DNA of 29,326 nucleotides, from the NCBI GenBank assembly GCA_904501835.1, contig CAJGBW010000017.1:1-29326 (forward strand), written 5' to 3'. Position numbers and translations under genes: made by a program. The notes under the pieces are model-generated. The model was not told the origin of the DNA, did not search any database, and saw nothing but the letters and a program-made list of their open reading frames with translations. Position 1 is the first letter of the stretch; each line of letters begins with the position of its first letter. This document shows, piece by piece, positions 7,083 through 14,868 of this stretch. Source of the stretch: an uncultured Bacteroidales bacterium (GTDB taxonomy: Bacteria; Bacteroidota; Bacteroidia; Bacteroidales; UBA932).

Positions 7083-9071
7083 TTGACTATTTGGCGAAAG
7101 AATTTGAATAAAATTTTCAAATATACGCTCGGCGTTCTGCTGTTTCTCGTGTCTTTTCCGATGTCTCTGTCTGCCCAATACGACACGGATGTCTTTATGT
7201 CACGAGGTCGCCACGCGTTGTCGGAAGGTAAATATGCCCTGGCGATTGAAAATTTTAATATCCTTTCCCGACTCGATACCGCCAATTATCACAATTTCTT
7301 TTTCAGGGGCATAGCCAAATATAATTTGGGCGATTTGCGCGGAGCCAAAAGTGATTTCGACCGTTCCGTGCGTCTGAATCCAATTTTTACTTCCGGTTAT
7401 CATTATCGTGCGATAACAGAGAGCCGGACCGGAGATTATGAAGGCGCGTTGAAAGATTTGGAGAAAGCGCTTTCCCTGCGTCCCGGATTTGTGGGTTTGT
7501 ATTACAGTCGCGGTGTGACCTATTTTCTTTCTCGTCAATTTGAAAAGGCGGTAGATGATTTCAACTATTATATTAGGAGGGAGCCCAAAGACCCTTCCGC
7601 CTATTTGAACAGAGGTGCTTCCAAACTCTTTTTGAAAGACAGTTTGCAGGCAATGAGCGACTATAATCAAGCCATACGTCTGGATCCTTTTGACCCGGAG
7701 GGATATCTTCGTCGCGGTCGTTTGCTGGCAGAACAAAAAAGTTATGAAAAAGCGGTGGAGGATATTACACAGGCTATTTCTCTGGATGCAGCCAATACCT
7801 TTGCCTACTTTACGCGCGCGCTCCTTTATTATGAGTTGAAAGATTATAACCGTGCAGTCGAAGACTTCAATCGAGTGCTGGCAGACGAGCCCGGCAACTC
7901 CTTAACCTTATACAACCGTGCTTTGGTTTATGTCCAGGTGGGACGCTATGAAAGTGCTTTGGAGGATTTTGACCGCGTCTTGGATATCAATCCGGACAAT
8001 GTGCTGGCGCATTTCAATCGCGCTTCCGTCTTTATAGAAATGCAGCGTTACCAAGATGCTTTGGAGGATTATGACGAGGCCATTCGACTCTATCCTGATT
8101 TTGCCAAAGCCTATATGAATCGATCTCTTGTGAAAAATCAATTGGGTGACAAAAAAGGTTCTAAACGCGATTATGACACCGCCCGCCGCAAAATCAAGGA
8201 GTATGGTCAAAAAAGTGCAGACGCCTCGATTTCTATGGCCGATACGACGCAGAAATATAGCACTCTGTTGGCTTTGGATGCGGATTTTGCCAAAAAAGAT
8301 TTCAATGATGAATTGTTGCAGCATCGTGATGTCGATGTGCAGTTGCGTCCTTTGTATCGTTTTACCTTGGCGCCTCAAAAAGATTCCGTTCATTATGCGT
8401 TGTCGGGTCGTTACGAACACCCCGCCATTGAACGCTTTTGTGAATCCTGGCCGGTCCCGGTAGAGATTGCGGTGAAAGACGAGACGGACTGGGAGGGGAG
8501 TACTTCGATGAAAGATGATTTTGTTCAGTCTATGTATGAATGCGGGCAAAAGCATTATAATCAGGCGCTTACCCATATTGAAAAGGCTCTTGGAGCTGAT
8601 GAGGACGCTCCTTTTTATCATAAAGCCTTTTACCTTTTGAATCGCGCTGTGTTGCGTGCGGAGGTGATTGATTTCATTTCTTCCATTGAAGACAATGTAC
8701 AAGTGCTTTCTATGGATGACAGTGGGCAGACGCGCGCCCGTGTACGCGACCAAGTGACCCGTCGTTATGATTATTCCGAGGCTATTCACGATTTGGATGC
8801 CTCCATCAAGATACTCGGAAATATACCTTATGTCTATTTTAATAGAGGAAATCTGCATTGTCTGAATGGAGAGCATGTCAAGGCCATTGAGGATTATTCC
8901 CATGCGATTTCCCTCTATCCCTATATGTCAGATGCCTATTTTAACAGAGGACTTGTTCTTATCTATTTGAAAGACAAGGAGAAAGGATGTATTGATATGT
9001 CCCGTGCCGGAGAGTTGGGCATTGCGGATGCCTATGGGGTTATTAAAAAATATTGTGAGGAAGAAAACTGA
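7083..9071 (+). CDS. Exported tetratricopeptide-repeat protein
   Basis: Up to 662 residues. After an N-terminal signal peptide (KYTLGVLLFLVSFPMSLSAQ) there is a long run of canonical 34-residue TPR units between about residues 38 and 385, with repeated patterns such as AYxxRGxxxxxLKDYxxAVEDFNRxLxxxP. A middle section (about 390-560) is not repetitive. At the C-terminus more TPR units return (YFNRGNLHCLNGEHVKAIED and YFNRGLVLIYLKDKEKG). TPR arrays are protein-binding scaffolds, and the partner here is unknown. No ATG precedes the signal peptide in frame. The start is TTG at 7083, or TTG at 7104 giving MNKIFKYTL, which looks more natural. The stop overlaps the next start (TGATG). Confidence 0.85.
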   Translation: MTIWRKNLNKIFKYTLGVLLFLVSFPMSLSAQYDTDVFMSRGRHALSEGKYALAIENFNILSRLDTANYHNFFFRGIAKYNLGDLRGAKSDFDRSVRLNPIFTSGYHYRAITESRTGDYEGALKDLEKALSLRPGFVGLYYSRGVTYFLSRQFEKAVDDFNYYIRREPKDPSAYLNRGASKLFLKDSLQAMSDYNQAIRLDPFDPEGYLRRGRLLAEQKSYEKAVEDITQAISLDAANTFAYFTRALLYYELKDYNRAVEDFNRVLADEPGNSLTLYNRALVYVQVGRYESALEDFDRVLDINPDNVLAHFNRASVFIEMQRYQDALEDYDEAIRLYPDFAKAYMNRSLVKNQLGDKKGSKRDYDTARRKIKEYGQKSADASISMADTTQKYSTLLALDADFAKKDFNDELLQHRDVDVQLRPLYRFTLAPQKDSVHYALSGRYEHPAIERFCESWPVPVEIAVKDETDWEGSTSMKDDFVQSMYECGQKHYNQALTHIEKALGADEDAPFYHKAFYLLNRAVLRAEVIDFISSIEDNVQVLSMDDSGQTRARVRDQVTRRYDYSEAIHDLDASIKILGNIPYVYFNRGNLHCLNGEHVKAIEDYSHAISLYPYMSDAYFNRGLVLIYLKDKEKGCIDMSRAGELGIADAYGVIKKYCEEEN

Positions 9072-9859
9072 TGTTATTGTTTAGAAGTTTTTCAAGTGGC
9101 AGTTGTGGCAACTGTTATTATATAGGAGACGGAAAAGACGGAGTCTTGATTGATGCCGGAATCAGTTTGCGTCGCCTGAAAAAATACCTGGCTGAGGATA
9201 ATATGGATTATTCCTGTTTCAGTGCGGTGTTGGTTACCCACGACCATTTGGATCATATTCGCCATTTGGGCTCTTTCTGTAAGCGGCTGACCAAGCCTGT
9301 ATATGCCAGTTCCGTCTTGCATCAGGCACTTTCTACCCACACTTTTACCCGTGATACCATCGCTTCTTGCCGCGTGGTGCTTGCACAGGGGCAGGACAAT
9401 CAGGTCGGGCCTTACTGGGTGCGTCATTTTGTGGTGCCTCACGATGCGACCGAGACGTTGGGATATAGTATTTCAACTCCCTATGGTAATGTGGTGCTGA
9501 TGACAGACGTAGGAAAAATCACCGATGAGGCGGTGGAATATGCCCGTCAAGCCGATTATGTGATTATGGAGTCCAACTACGATATGCAGATGTTGATGGC
9601 CGGACCTTATACCTATGATTTGAAAATGCGTATTTGTCAAGGAGGCGGTCACTTATCCAATGATGAGGCGGCTTCTGCCATTCGTCGTTATGTGCATCCC
9701 GGACTCAAGCAGGTTTTTCTCTGTCATTTAAGTGAAAACAACAATACGCCTCAATTGGCCTTTGATTGCTGTCGGGAAGCCATTGTCGGGACGAATACCC
9801 AATTGCGAACCTTGCCTCGCCGCAGCCCTTCGCCGCTATTTATTCTTGCGGAAGATTAG
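9071..9859 (+). CDS. Metallo-beta-lactamase-fold hydrolase, YycJ/WalJ type
   Basis: A 262-residue cytoplasmic metallohydrolase. The N-terminus RSFSSGSCGNCYYIG is typical of the YycJ/WalJ subgroup, followed by DAG (28-30) and the dinuclear metal motif THDHLDH (56-62). Later metal-site elements include HDA near 124, MTDVGK, MESNYD near 175 and CHLSENNN near 220. WalJ proteins of Firmicutes have been linked to cell-wall signalling and DNA-end or nuclease functions, but the role in Bacteroidota is not settled. It is translationally coupled to the TPR gene by a one-base overlap. Its last 20 bases overlap the end of the convergent flavoprotein gene. Confidence 0.88.
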   Translation: MLLFRSFSSGSCGNCYYIGDGKDGVLIDAGISLRRLKKYLAEDNMDYSCFSAVLVTHDHLDHIRHLGSFCKRLTKPVYASSVLHQALSTHTFTRDTIASCRVVLAQGQDNQVGPYWVRHFVVPHDATETLGYSISTPYGNVVLMTDVGKITDEAVEYARQADYVIMESNYDMQMLMAGPYTYDLKMRICQGGGHLSNDEAASAIRRYVHPGLKQVFLCHLSENNNTPQLAFDCCREAIVGTNTQLRTLPRRSPSPLFILAED

Positions 9860-11072
9860 TCGCCGCACTATGACCGGCCACCCAGCCGCTTGCAAAGGCA
9901 ATATGTAGATTGTATCCGCCGGTGTCAGCATCCAAATCCAAGAGCTCTCCAATAATGTAGAGGCCTTTTACTTGCTTGGATTCAAAGGTTTTAGGGTTGA
10001 TTTCGTCAAGCGATACTCCACCTGCAGTTACCACCGACCTTTCATAACCGACATATCCCGCAATGGGGAAGCGCCAATGTTTGAGGCGTTGGGCCAGACT
10101 ACCATTTTCTTTGTGACTGCTTGCTTCAAAAGCTTTTGCGATATGAGCGGGGAGCATTTTGTGGATATCTGCTGCTTTTTGTGCCAATTTATCCTCTTCC
10201 ACTCCCGGTTTCAAATCGATTTCCAAAACGACTTTTGAGCCGTTTATCAAGGCTTTGACTGCTTTGCGGCTGACACGAAAGCCCAAGGGACCTTCTATAC
10301 CTCCATCCGTAAAGTCCAAATCGCCCATATCCGATTCTGCCAGCGAACCATCAATATAGAGGGATAGAGCGATGTTTTTCAAGGATATTCCGCACAATTT
10401 TCCTCCCATTTCGGAAAGGGGCGTGCTGCGATCTATATGCCCTTTGCTGTTGCCTTGTTTGTAATTTACAGGAACCAATGCCGTCAGAGAGGGGAAGGTG
10501 GGCTGAATACGATGTCCCCATTTTTGGACAAATTCATAGCCGTCTCCGCTGGATCCACTGCTTGGATAAGACAATCCCCCCGTAGCAATCATCAGTTGCT
10601 TGCACTTATAGGAACTTCCATCGTGGCAACCCAATATGAAATCTTCCTGCTCGGAGCGTACGATTCCCTTTACCTCTTTGTGACAAAGGAGTTGTGCTCC
10701 GGCATTCCGGCACATCTTTTCAAGTGTATCCACGACATCGGCCGCTTGATGCGAGAGGGGAAACACCCGTTGTCCTCTTTCTACGACGCTTTCCAGGCCA
10801 TGACGAGCAAACAAATCCATCAGTTTTTCCGGCGGAAACTGATAGAAAGCCGGGCGGAAAAATTTGGATTTAGGATGAATGTGGTGCTGGAAATCTTCCC
10901 ATTTTCGGGCATTGGTGAAGTTGCAGCGCCCTTTTCCGGTGAGCATGACCTTACGTGCGGGCCTGGGCATCTTTTCTAATATGCAGACAGAAAGCCCTTC
11001 TTTGGCCGCAGCATATCCAGCCATAAGTCCGGAGGCGCCCCCTCCTATGATAATGAGATCGTAGAAAGTCAT
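9840..11072 (-). CDS. HI0933/YhiN-family NAD(P)/FAD-dependent flavoprotein
   Basis: A 410-residue protein with the FAD Rossmann signature IIGGGASGLMAGYAA at the N-terminus, the GKGRCNFTN motif near 46-54 diagnostic of the HI0933 (YhiN/BaiN-like) group, ATGGLSYPSSGSSGDG near 163, and the C-terminal TAGGVSLDEINPKTFESK and GELLDLDADTGGYNLHIAFASG motifs. Members are flavin-dependent oxidoreductases of mostly unknown substrate. Some relatives called BaiN were implicated in bile-acid delta-4/delta-6 reduction in clostridia, though that is not predictive by itself. The gene is divergent from tRNA-Thr and converges on the hydrolase gene with a 20-nt tail overlap. Confidence 0.9.
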   Translation of the reverse strand: MTFYDLIIIGGGASGLMAGYAAAKEGLSVCILEKMPRPARKVMLTGKGRCNFTNARKWEDFQHHIHPKSKFFRPAFYQFPPEKLMDLFARHGLESVVERGQRVFPLSHQAADVVDTLEKMCRNAGAQLLCHKEVKGIVRSEQEDFILGCHDGSSYKCKQLMIATGGLSYPSSGSSGDGYEFVQKWGHRIQPTFPSLTALVPVNYKQGNSKGHIDRSTPLSEMGGKLCGISLKNIALSLYIDGSLAESDMGDLDFTDGGIEGPLGFRVSRKAVKALINGSKVVLEIDLKPGVEEDKLAQKAADIHKMLPAHIAKAFEASSHKENGSLAQRLKHWRFPIAGYVGYERSVVTAGGVSLDEINPKTFESKQVKGLYIIGELLDLDADTGGYNLHIAFASGWVAGHSAATNLPQE

Positions 11073-11091
11073 TTTCTTTTTTATTTCTGTG

Positions 11092-11099
11092 CAAATATC
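11092..11099 (-). promoter_or_regulatory. Possible promoter -7 element for the flavoprotein gene
   Basis: On the minus strand GATATTTG differs from TAnnTTTG only at the first base and lies about 20 bases upstream of the ATG. It sits just beside the plus-strand tRNA-Thr promoter, so the two would compete. No clear -33 box is visible. Confidence 0.35.
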
Positions 11100-11111
11100 G
11101 CAAATTTTATC

Positions 11112-11119
11112 TATATTTG
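11112..11119 (+). promoter_or_regulatory. Promoter -7 element of tRNA-Thr and the MFS gene
   Basis: TATATTTG matches TAnnTTTG exactly and lies about 40 bases upstream of tRNA-Thr. No other promoter fits between the tRNA and the MFS start codon, so this element probably drives both. The -33 box is not obvious. Confidence 0.6.
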
Positions 11120-11159
11120 CAGTCCTTTGTCGCGGAGAGCGTACAGAGCGTTTCAGAAA

Positions 11160-11235
11160 GCCAGTTTAGCTCAGTCGGTAGAGCATCGCATTCGTAACGC
11201 GAAGGTCGTGGGTTCGAGTCCCATAGCTGGCTCCA
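11160..11235 (+). tRNA. tRNA-Thr (CGU anticodon), CCA encoded
   Basis: The cloverleaf has acceptor GCCAGTT/AGCTGGC (one G-U pair), D arm GCTC/GAGC, anticodon loop TTCGTAA (anticodon CGT, reading ACG) and T arm GTGGG/CCCAT with loop TTCGAGT. The body ends at 11232, and CCA follows at 11233-11235. This is unlike the other three tRNAs here, which lack CCA. The base pair closing the anticodon loop is A31-C39, a mismatch. The MFS start codon begins at 11237, so the 3' end of the tRNA and the mRNA start are one base apart. Confidence 0.95.
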
Positions 11236-11236
11236 A

Positions 11237-12412
11237 ATGGAAAAATTGTGGAATAGCAATTATCTCAAGATTTGGGTTGTAAATTTCCTGATTCACACCT
11301 CTTTTTCTCTTATCGTCCCCCTTCTTCCACTTTATTTGAGCGAGACTTACGGAGCGTCAAAAGACACCATTGGACTGGTCTTGGCCGGTTATGCGGTGGT
11401 TGCTTTGATGATACGTCCAGTCAGCGGCTTTCTTTGTGACCGTTTTTCCCGAAAAATGGTTCTTCTCTGTTGTAATTTCCTGTTTGCCGCGCTGTTTATC
11501 GGCTATATCGCGTCAGCGTCCCTTACTTTGTTTGCCATTTTCCGAACCCTGCACGGCGCTCCCTTTGGTGCGGCAACCGTTACCGCCACGACCGTCGCTG
11601 TCGATGTGCTTCCTGCATCCCGCCGCACAGAAGGTATTGGTTATTATGGGATTAGCAACAATTTAGCCATGGTGTTAGGGCCGGTATTCGCAATCTACCT
11701 CTTGCGATGGTTTCACCAAGATTTCAACTTGCTGTTTACCATTTCATTGCTTTTTGCGTTAGCGGGACTGCTTACTTCTGCCACCATCCGTATGCCGGCG
11801 CGTCTCGAGTATGTCAAAACGCGCTCCCTCTCTCTGAATAACTTTTTTTTGAAAGCGGCATTGCCGGCTGCCCTTGCCATGTGTTGTTTTTCATTCAGTT
11901 ATGGGGTGGTTTCTACTTATGTGGCGATTTATGTTGAAGAAGTGCTTCAGCTCGAAGAGGGGGTCGGCTTCTTTTTCAGCTTGTTTGCCGTCGGTTTGAT
12001 TGTCTCGCGATTGGGAGGCGCCAAGGCTTTGGCAAAAGGACGGATTCTTTCTAATGCCACACTCGGTTGCGTCTTTGCTCTGCTGGCCTATGTGATTTTT
12101 GCCGCCGTGCCCAACTCTTTCGGCCTATATAGTTCTGCCTTTATTCTCGGGCTTGGCAATGGTCACATGTATCCGGCTTTTCAAAATATGTTTGTCAATT
12201 TGGCAGAGCACAATCAGCGCGGAACCGCCAATTCATCCATTCTTACAGCCTGGGATGCCGGTCTGGGGATTGGCGTGCTGTGCGGCGGTTTCTTCGCCGA
12301 GTATTTCGGCTATGATACCGCATTCTGGGTGGCTGTAGCCGTGAATGCGTGCGGAGCCGTGTATTACTATTTCCGTGTTCGTCCCCATTACTTGAGCCAT
12401 CGTTTGCGTTAG
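11237..12412 (+). CDS. Major facilitator superfamily transporter
   Basis: A 391-residue inner-membrane protein with about 12 hydrophobic segments. It carries the MFS motif A region between helices 2 and 3 (GFLCDRFSRKMVL, about 64-76) and a helix-5-like segment GISNNLAMVLGPVFA. It resembles small-molecule or drug efflux transporters of the SetA/YfcJ/arabinose-efflux type, but the substrate cannot be predicted. The N-terminus MEKLWNSNYLKIWVVNF is typical for the family, so the ATG at 11237 is probably real even though it falls one base after the tRNA CCA. It therefore has no room for its own promoter or ribosome-binding site. Its mRNA must come from the tRNA transcript. Confidence 0.88.
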   Translation: MEKLWNSNYLKIWVVNFLIHTSFSLIVPLLPLYLSETYGASKDTIGLVLAGYAVVALMIRPVSGFLCDRFSRKMVLLCCNFLFAALFIGYIASASLTLFAIFRTLHGAPFGAATVTATTVAVDVLPASRRTEGIGYYGISNNLAMVLGPVFAIYLLRWFHQDFNLLFTISLLFALAGLLTSATIRMPARLEYVKTRSLSLNNFFLKAALPAALAMCCFSFSYGVVSTYVAIYVEEVLQLEEGVGFFFSLFAVGLIVSRLGGAKALAKGRILSNATLGCVFALLAYVIFAAVPNSFGLYSSAFILGLGNGHMYPAFQNMFVNLAEHNQRGTANSSILTAWDAGLGIGVLCGGFFAEYFGYDTAFWVAVAVNACGAVYYYFRVRPHYLSHRLR

Positions 12413-12443
12413 TTTGTTCTTTTTGATAGGCTCTGGCACATTA

Positions 12444-12475
12444 TTTGAGAAATACCGCAGGGTTTGTTTAATTTG
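12444..12475 (+). promoter_or_regulatory. Probable promoter of the HtrA gene
   Basis: TTTG (12444-12447), a 20-base spacer and TTAATTTG (12468-12475) fit the Bacteroidota consensus with one mismatch in the -7 box (TT for TA). The start codon follows 18 bases later. Envelope-stress control is known for DegP elsewhere but is not evident from this sequence. Confidence 0.5.
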
Positions 12476-12493
12476 AAATAAAATCAATTGTAT

Positions 12494-13936
12494 ATGAAGA
12501 AAATAGCTTTGGTTCTTTCTGTTTTTGTCCTGTCTTTGTTGGCAGGAGCCGCAGGAGCCTATTTTGTTGTAAATGGAGAGATTCCTGCCGTGGTGGAAAA
12601 AGTAGGTTCCGCCGTTGATTCTCCCTCTGCTCCCGTGTATCGTACGGTAAATCTTTCAGCTGATAATTATCCGGATTTTACTTACGCGGCAGAGGCTTGT
12701 GTGGATGCCGTCGTGTATGTAAAAGTTACGGCGGTTCAAAACAACTACACCCCTAATTCCATGTTGGAATTCTTCTTTGGTTTTGGATCTGCCCAGCCGC
12801 GAGAAAGTGTGGGAAGTGGTTCCGGTGTTATTATTCGCAAGGATGGTTATATCGTAACCAACAATCACGTCATTGCCGGTGCCAATAAAATCGAAGTGAC
12901 CTTAAATAATAATAAGACCTACGAGGCGACTCTTTTGGGTACCGACCCTGCTACCGATGTGGCTTTGATTAAAATTGAGGCAGACAATCTGCCCGTGATT
13001 GAGATGGGAGACAGCGATGCCTTGCGTTTGGGCGAGTGGGTGTTGGCTATCGGAAGCCCCTACGATTTGCGTCAGACCATTACGGCCGGTATTGTCAGTG
13101 CAAAAGGTCGCTCCATGCCCAATCAAGGTGGTGGTTTCAAGATTGAATCCTTTATTCAGACCGATGCGGCTGTCAATCCCGGAAACAGCGGTGGTGCCTT
13201 GGTGGACAAAAGCGGAAAATTGGTCGGAATCAATACGGCAATTGTTTCACAGACAGGCTCTTATGCGGGTTATTCTTTTGCGGTTCCTGTTAATATCGTC
13301 AAGAGAATTATCGGCGATTTGATTGACTTCGGTTCCGTGCGCAGAGCATTGTTGGGTATCAGTATGCAAAATATTGATGATAAAATGGCGAAGGAATTGA
13401 AACTTTCTTCTCCAAACGGAGTATACATAGCAGAAGTTGCGAAGGGTAGCGCTGCGGATGATGCCGGATTGAAAACAGGCGATGTGCTTATTTCCATCGA
13501 TGGCAATCCTGTAAGCGATGGCGCAAGTGTGCAAGAGATGATTACTCGTTATCATCCGGGCGACCAAGCAGTCTTGACCATTGTTCGTAAGGGCAAGGAA
13601 AAAGAACTGAAAGTGGTATTCAAGGGCACAGTGCAAGAGAATGGTACCGTGGAAGAGGATGGCTCTGTTGCGTATTATGGCGCAAAAATCAGAGAGGCCT
13701 CTAAAGAAAAATTGGATAACTATAATCTGAAATCCGGTGTCGAGGTGGTTTCGCTGGGTGACGGTAAAATGTCACAGCAGGGCGTACCTGAGGGCTTCAT
13801 CATTACTTATGTCAATAACCAACCGGTCAGCAATCCTCGGGAGGTGATTGATATAACGAAGAAAGCAAAAAGAACCGTTCTTCTTGAGGGTGTAACCCCG
13901 AATGGAAGAGTCTCATATTTCGGATTTGGTATCTAA
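12494..13936 (+). CDS. Do/DegP-family periplasmic serine protease and chaperone
   Basis: A 480-residue HtrA/DegQ-like protease that degrades or refolds misfolded envelope proteins. An N-terminal signal or anchor (KKIALVLSVFVLSLLAGAAG) is followed by a trypsin-like domain with catalytic triad H125 (TNNHVI), D155 (ATDVALIKI) and S232 (NPGNSGGAL). PDZ1 covers about 285-375 and a divergent PDZ2 about 390-475. I chose the ATG at 12494, which gives MKKIALVL. An in-frame TTG two codons upstream (12488) is less likely. The gene is monocistronic, with its own promoter-like sequence and a strong terminator 20 bases after the stop. Confidence 0.93.
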   Translation: MKKIALVLSVFVLSLLAGAAGAYFVVNGEIPAVVEKVGSAVDSPSAPVYRTVNLSADNYPDFTYAAEACVDAVVYVKVTAVQNNYTPNSMLEFFFGFGSAQPRESVGSGSGVIIRKDGYIVTNNHVIAGANKIEVTLNNNKTYEATLLGTDPATDVALIKIEADNLPVIEMGDSDALRLGEWVLAIGSPYDLRQTITAGIVSAKGRSMPNQGGGFKIESFIQTDAAVNPGNSGGALVDKSGKLVGINTAIVSQTGSYAGYSFAVPVNIVKRIIGDLIDFGSVRRALLGISMQNIDDKMAKELKLSSPNGVYIAEVAKGSAADDAGLKTGDVLISIDGNPVSDGASVQEMITRYHPGDQAVLTIVRKGKEKELKVVFKGTVQENGTVEEDGSVAYYGAKIREASKEKLDNYNLKSGVEVVSLGDGKMSQQGVPEGFIITYVNNQPVSNPREVIDITKKAKRTVLLEGVTPNGRVSYFGFGI

Positions 13937-13956
13937 CCATTGACCGGGACAGAAAA

Positions 13957-13998
13957 TGCTCCGCCGAAACGAGATAGGTTTTGGCGGAGTATTTTTTT
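13957..13998 (+). terminator. Intrinsic terminator after htrA, just before rpoD
   Basis: A 14-bp stem (13957-13970 with 13978-13991, including two G-U pairs and a CTCCGCC core) closes a 7-base loop and is followed by seven T residues (13992-13998). It is a textbook Rho-independent terminator. The rpoD ATG lies only 9 bases beyond the T run, so rpoD needs readthrough, an embedded promoter or a leaderless start. Confidence 0.9.
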
Positions 13999-14007
13999 AT
14001 ATTATAT

Positions 14008-14868
14008 ATGAGACAACTAAAAATTACAAAATCCATTACCAATCGCGAAAGCGCATCTTTAGATAAATATCTTCAAGAGATTGGTAGAGAAGAACTTATT
14101 TCTGTTGATGAAGAGGTGGAGCTCGCCCAGAAAATCCGTCAAGGAGACAAAAGAGCCCTCGAAAAACTCACGCGTGCCAATTTGCGTTTCGTGGTGTCTG
14201 TAGCAAAACAATATCAGAATCAAGGTTTGAGTCTGCCCGACCTTATCAACGAAGGAAACTTGGGATTGATCAAGGCGGCTCAGAAATTTGATGAAACCCG
14301 TGGTTTTAAGTTTATTTCCTATGCTGTATGGTGGATTCGCCAATCCATTTTGCAGGCTTTGGCAGAGCAGAGCCGTATTGTACGTTTGCCCTTGAACCAG
14401 GTGGGTTCTCTCAATAAAATCAACAAAGCTCAAGGTAAATTTGAGCAGGAATTTGGTCGTCTCCCGACGAGCGATGAGTTGGCTGATATTTTGGGCGTTC
14501 CCAAAGATAAAATTGCTGACACCATCCGCGTTTCCGGTCGTCACGTTTCTTTGGATGCCCCCTTTGTGGAAGGCGAGGATAACAATTTGTTGGATGTCCT
14601 TGAAAATGAAGAGTCTCCCGCGGCAAGTAAAGGTCTTGTCAGCGAGTCGTTGAATAAAGAGATTGAACGTGCTTTGTCCACTTTGACTCCTCGCGAAAGA
14701 GACATTATAAAATATTTCTTTGGTATCGGTTGCCAGGAAATGACACTGGAAGAAATTGGTGAGAAATTTAATTTGACCCGTGAGCGCGTGCGCCAGATTA
14801 AAGAAAAAGCCATCCGTCGTTTGAAAGTAAGCAGTCGTTGCAAACTCCTTAAAAGTTATCTTGGATGA
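14008..14868 (+). CDS. rpoD: Primary RNA polymerase sigma factor (sigma-70/RpoD, Bacteroidota short form)
   Basis: This is the housekeeping sigma factor that directs RNA polymerase to TAnnTTTG promoters. The 286-residue product starts MRQLKITKSIT as in other Bacteroidota and lacks region 1.1. Region 1.2 holds SLDKYLQEIG. Region 2 contains NLRFVVSVAKQYQNQGL, DLINEGNLGLIKA and FKFISYAVWWIRQ. Region 3 includes RLPLNQVGSLNKI, and region 4.2 has the helix-turn-helix MTLEEIGEKFNLTRERVRQIKEKAIRRL. I chose ATG 14008. An in-frame TTG at 13981 would put the start inside the terminator stem and add residues not seen in the family. A near-consensus TAGGTTTT at 13974 could be an overlapping promoter. The stop overlaps argS by four bases (ATGA). 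Confidence 0.95.
   Translation: MRQLKITKSITNRESASLDKYLQEIGREELISVDEEVELAQKIRQGDKRALEKLTRANLRFVVSVAKQYQNQGLSLPDLINEGNLGLIKAAQKFDETRGFKFISYAVWWIRQSILQALAEQSRIVRLPLNQVGSLNKINKAQGKFEQEFGRLPTSDELADILGVPKDKIADTIRVSGRHVSLDAPFVEGEDNNLLDVLENEESPAASKGLVSESLNKEIERALSTLTPRERDIIKYFFGIGCQEMTLEEIGEKFNLTRERVRQIKEKAIRRLKVSSRCKLLKSYLG

Noticed and set aside
7290..8200. Repeated DNA suggesting tandem duplication
   Set aside because: The periodicity is the 34-residue TPR protein motif. The nucleotide copies are diverged, so it is not a DNA-level repeat.
7908..8903. Open frame of 331 codons on the minus strand across the TPR gene
   Set aside because: It lies wholly antisense to the repetitive TPR coding sequence, has no promoter or family signature, and reflects codon bias and repeats of the real gene.
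13981..14007. Upstream TTG start extending rpoD by nine codons
   Set aside because: It would begin inside the terminator stem and add residues (AEYFFILY) absent from the family. The ATG at 14008 gives the standard N-terminus.
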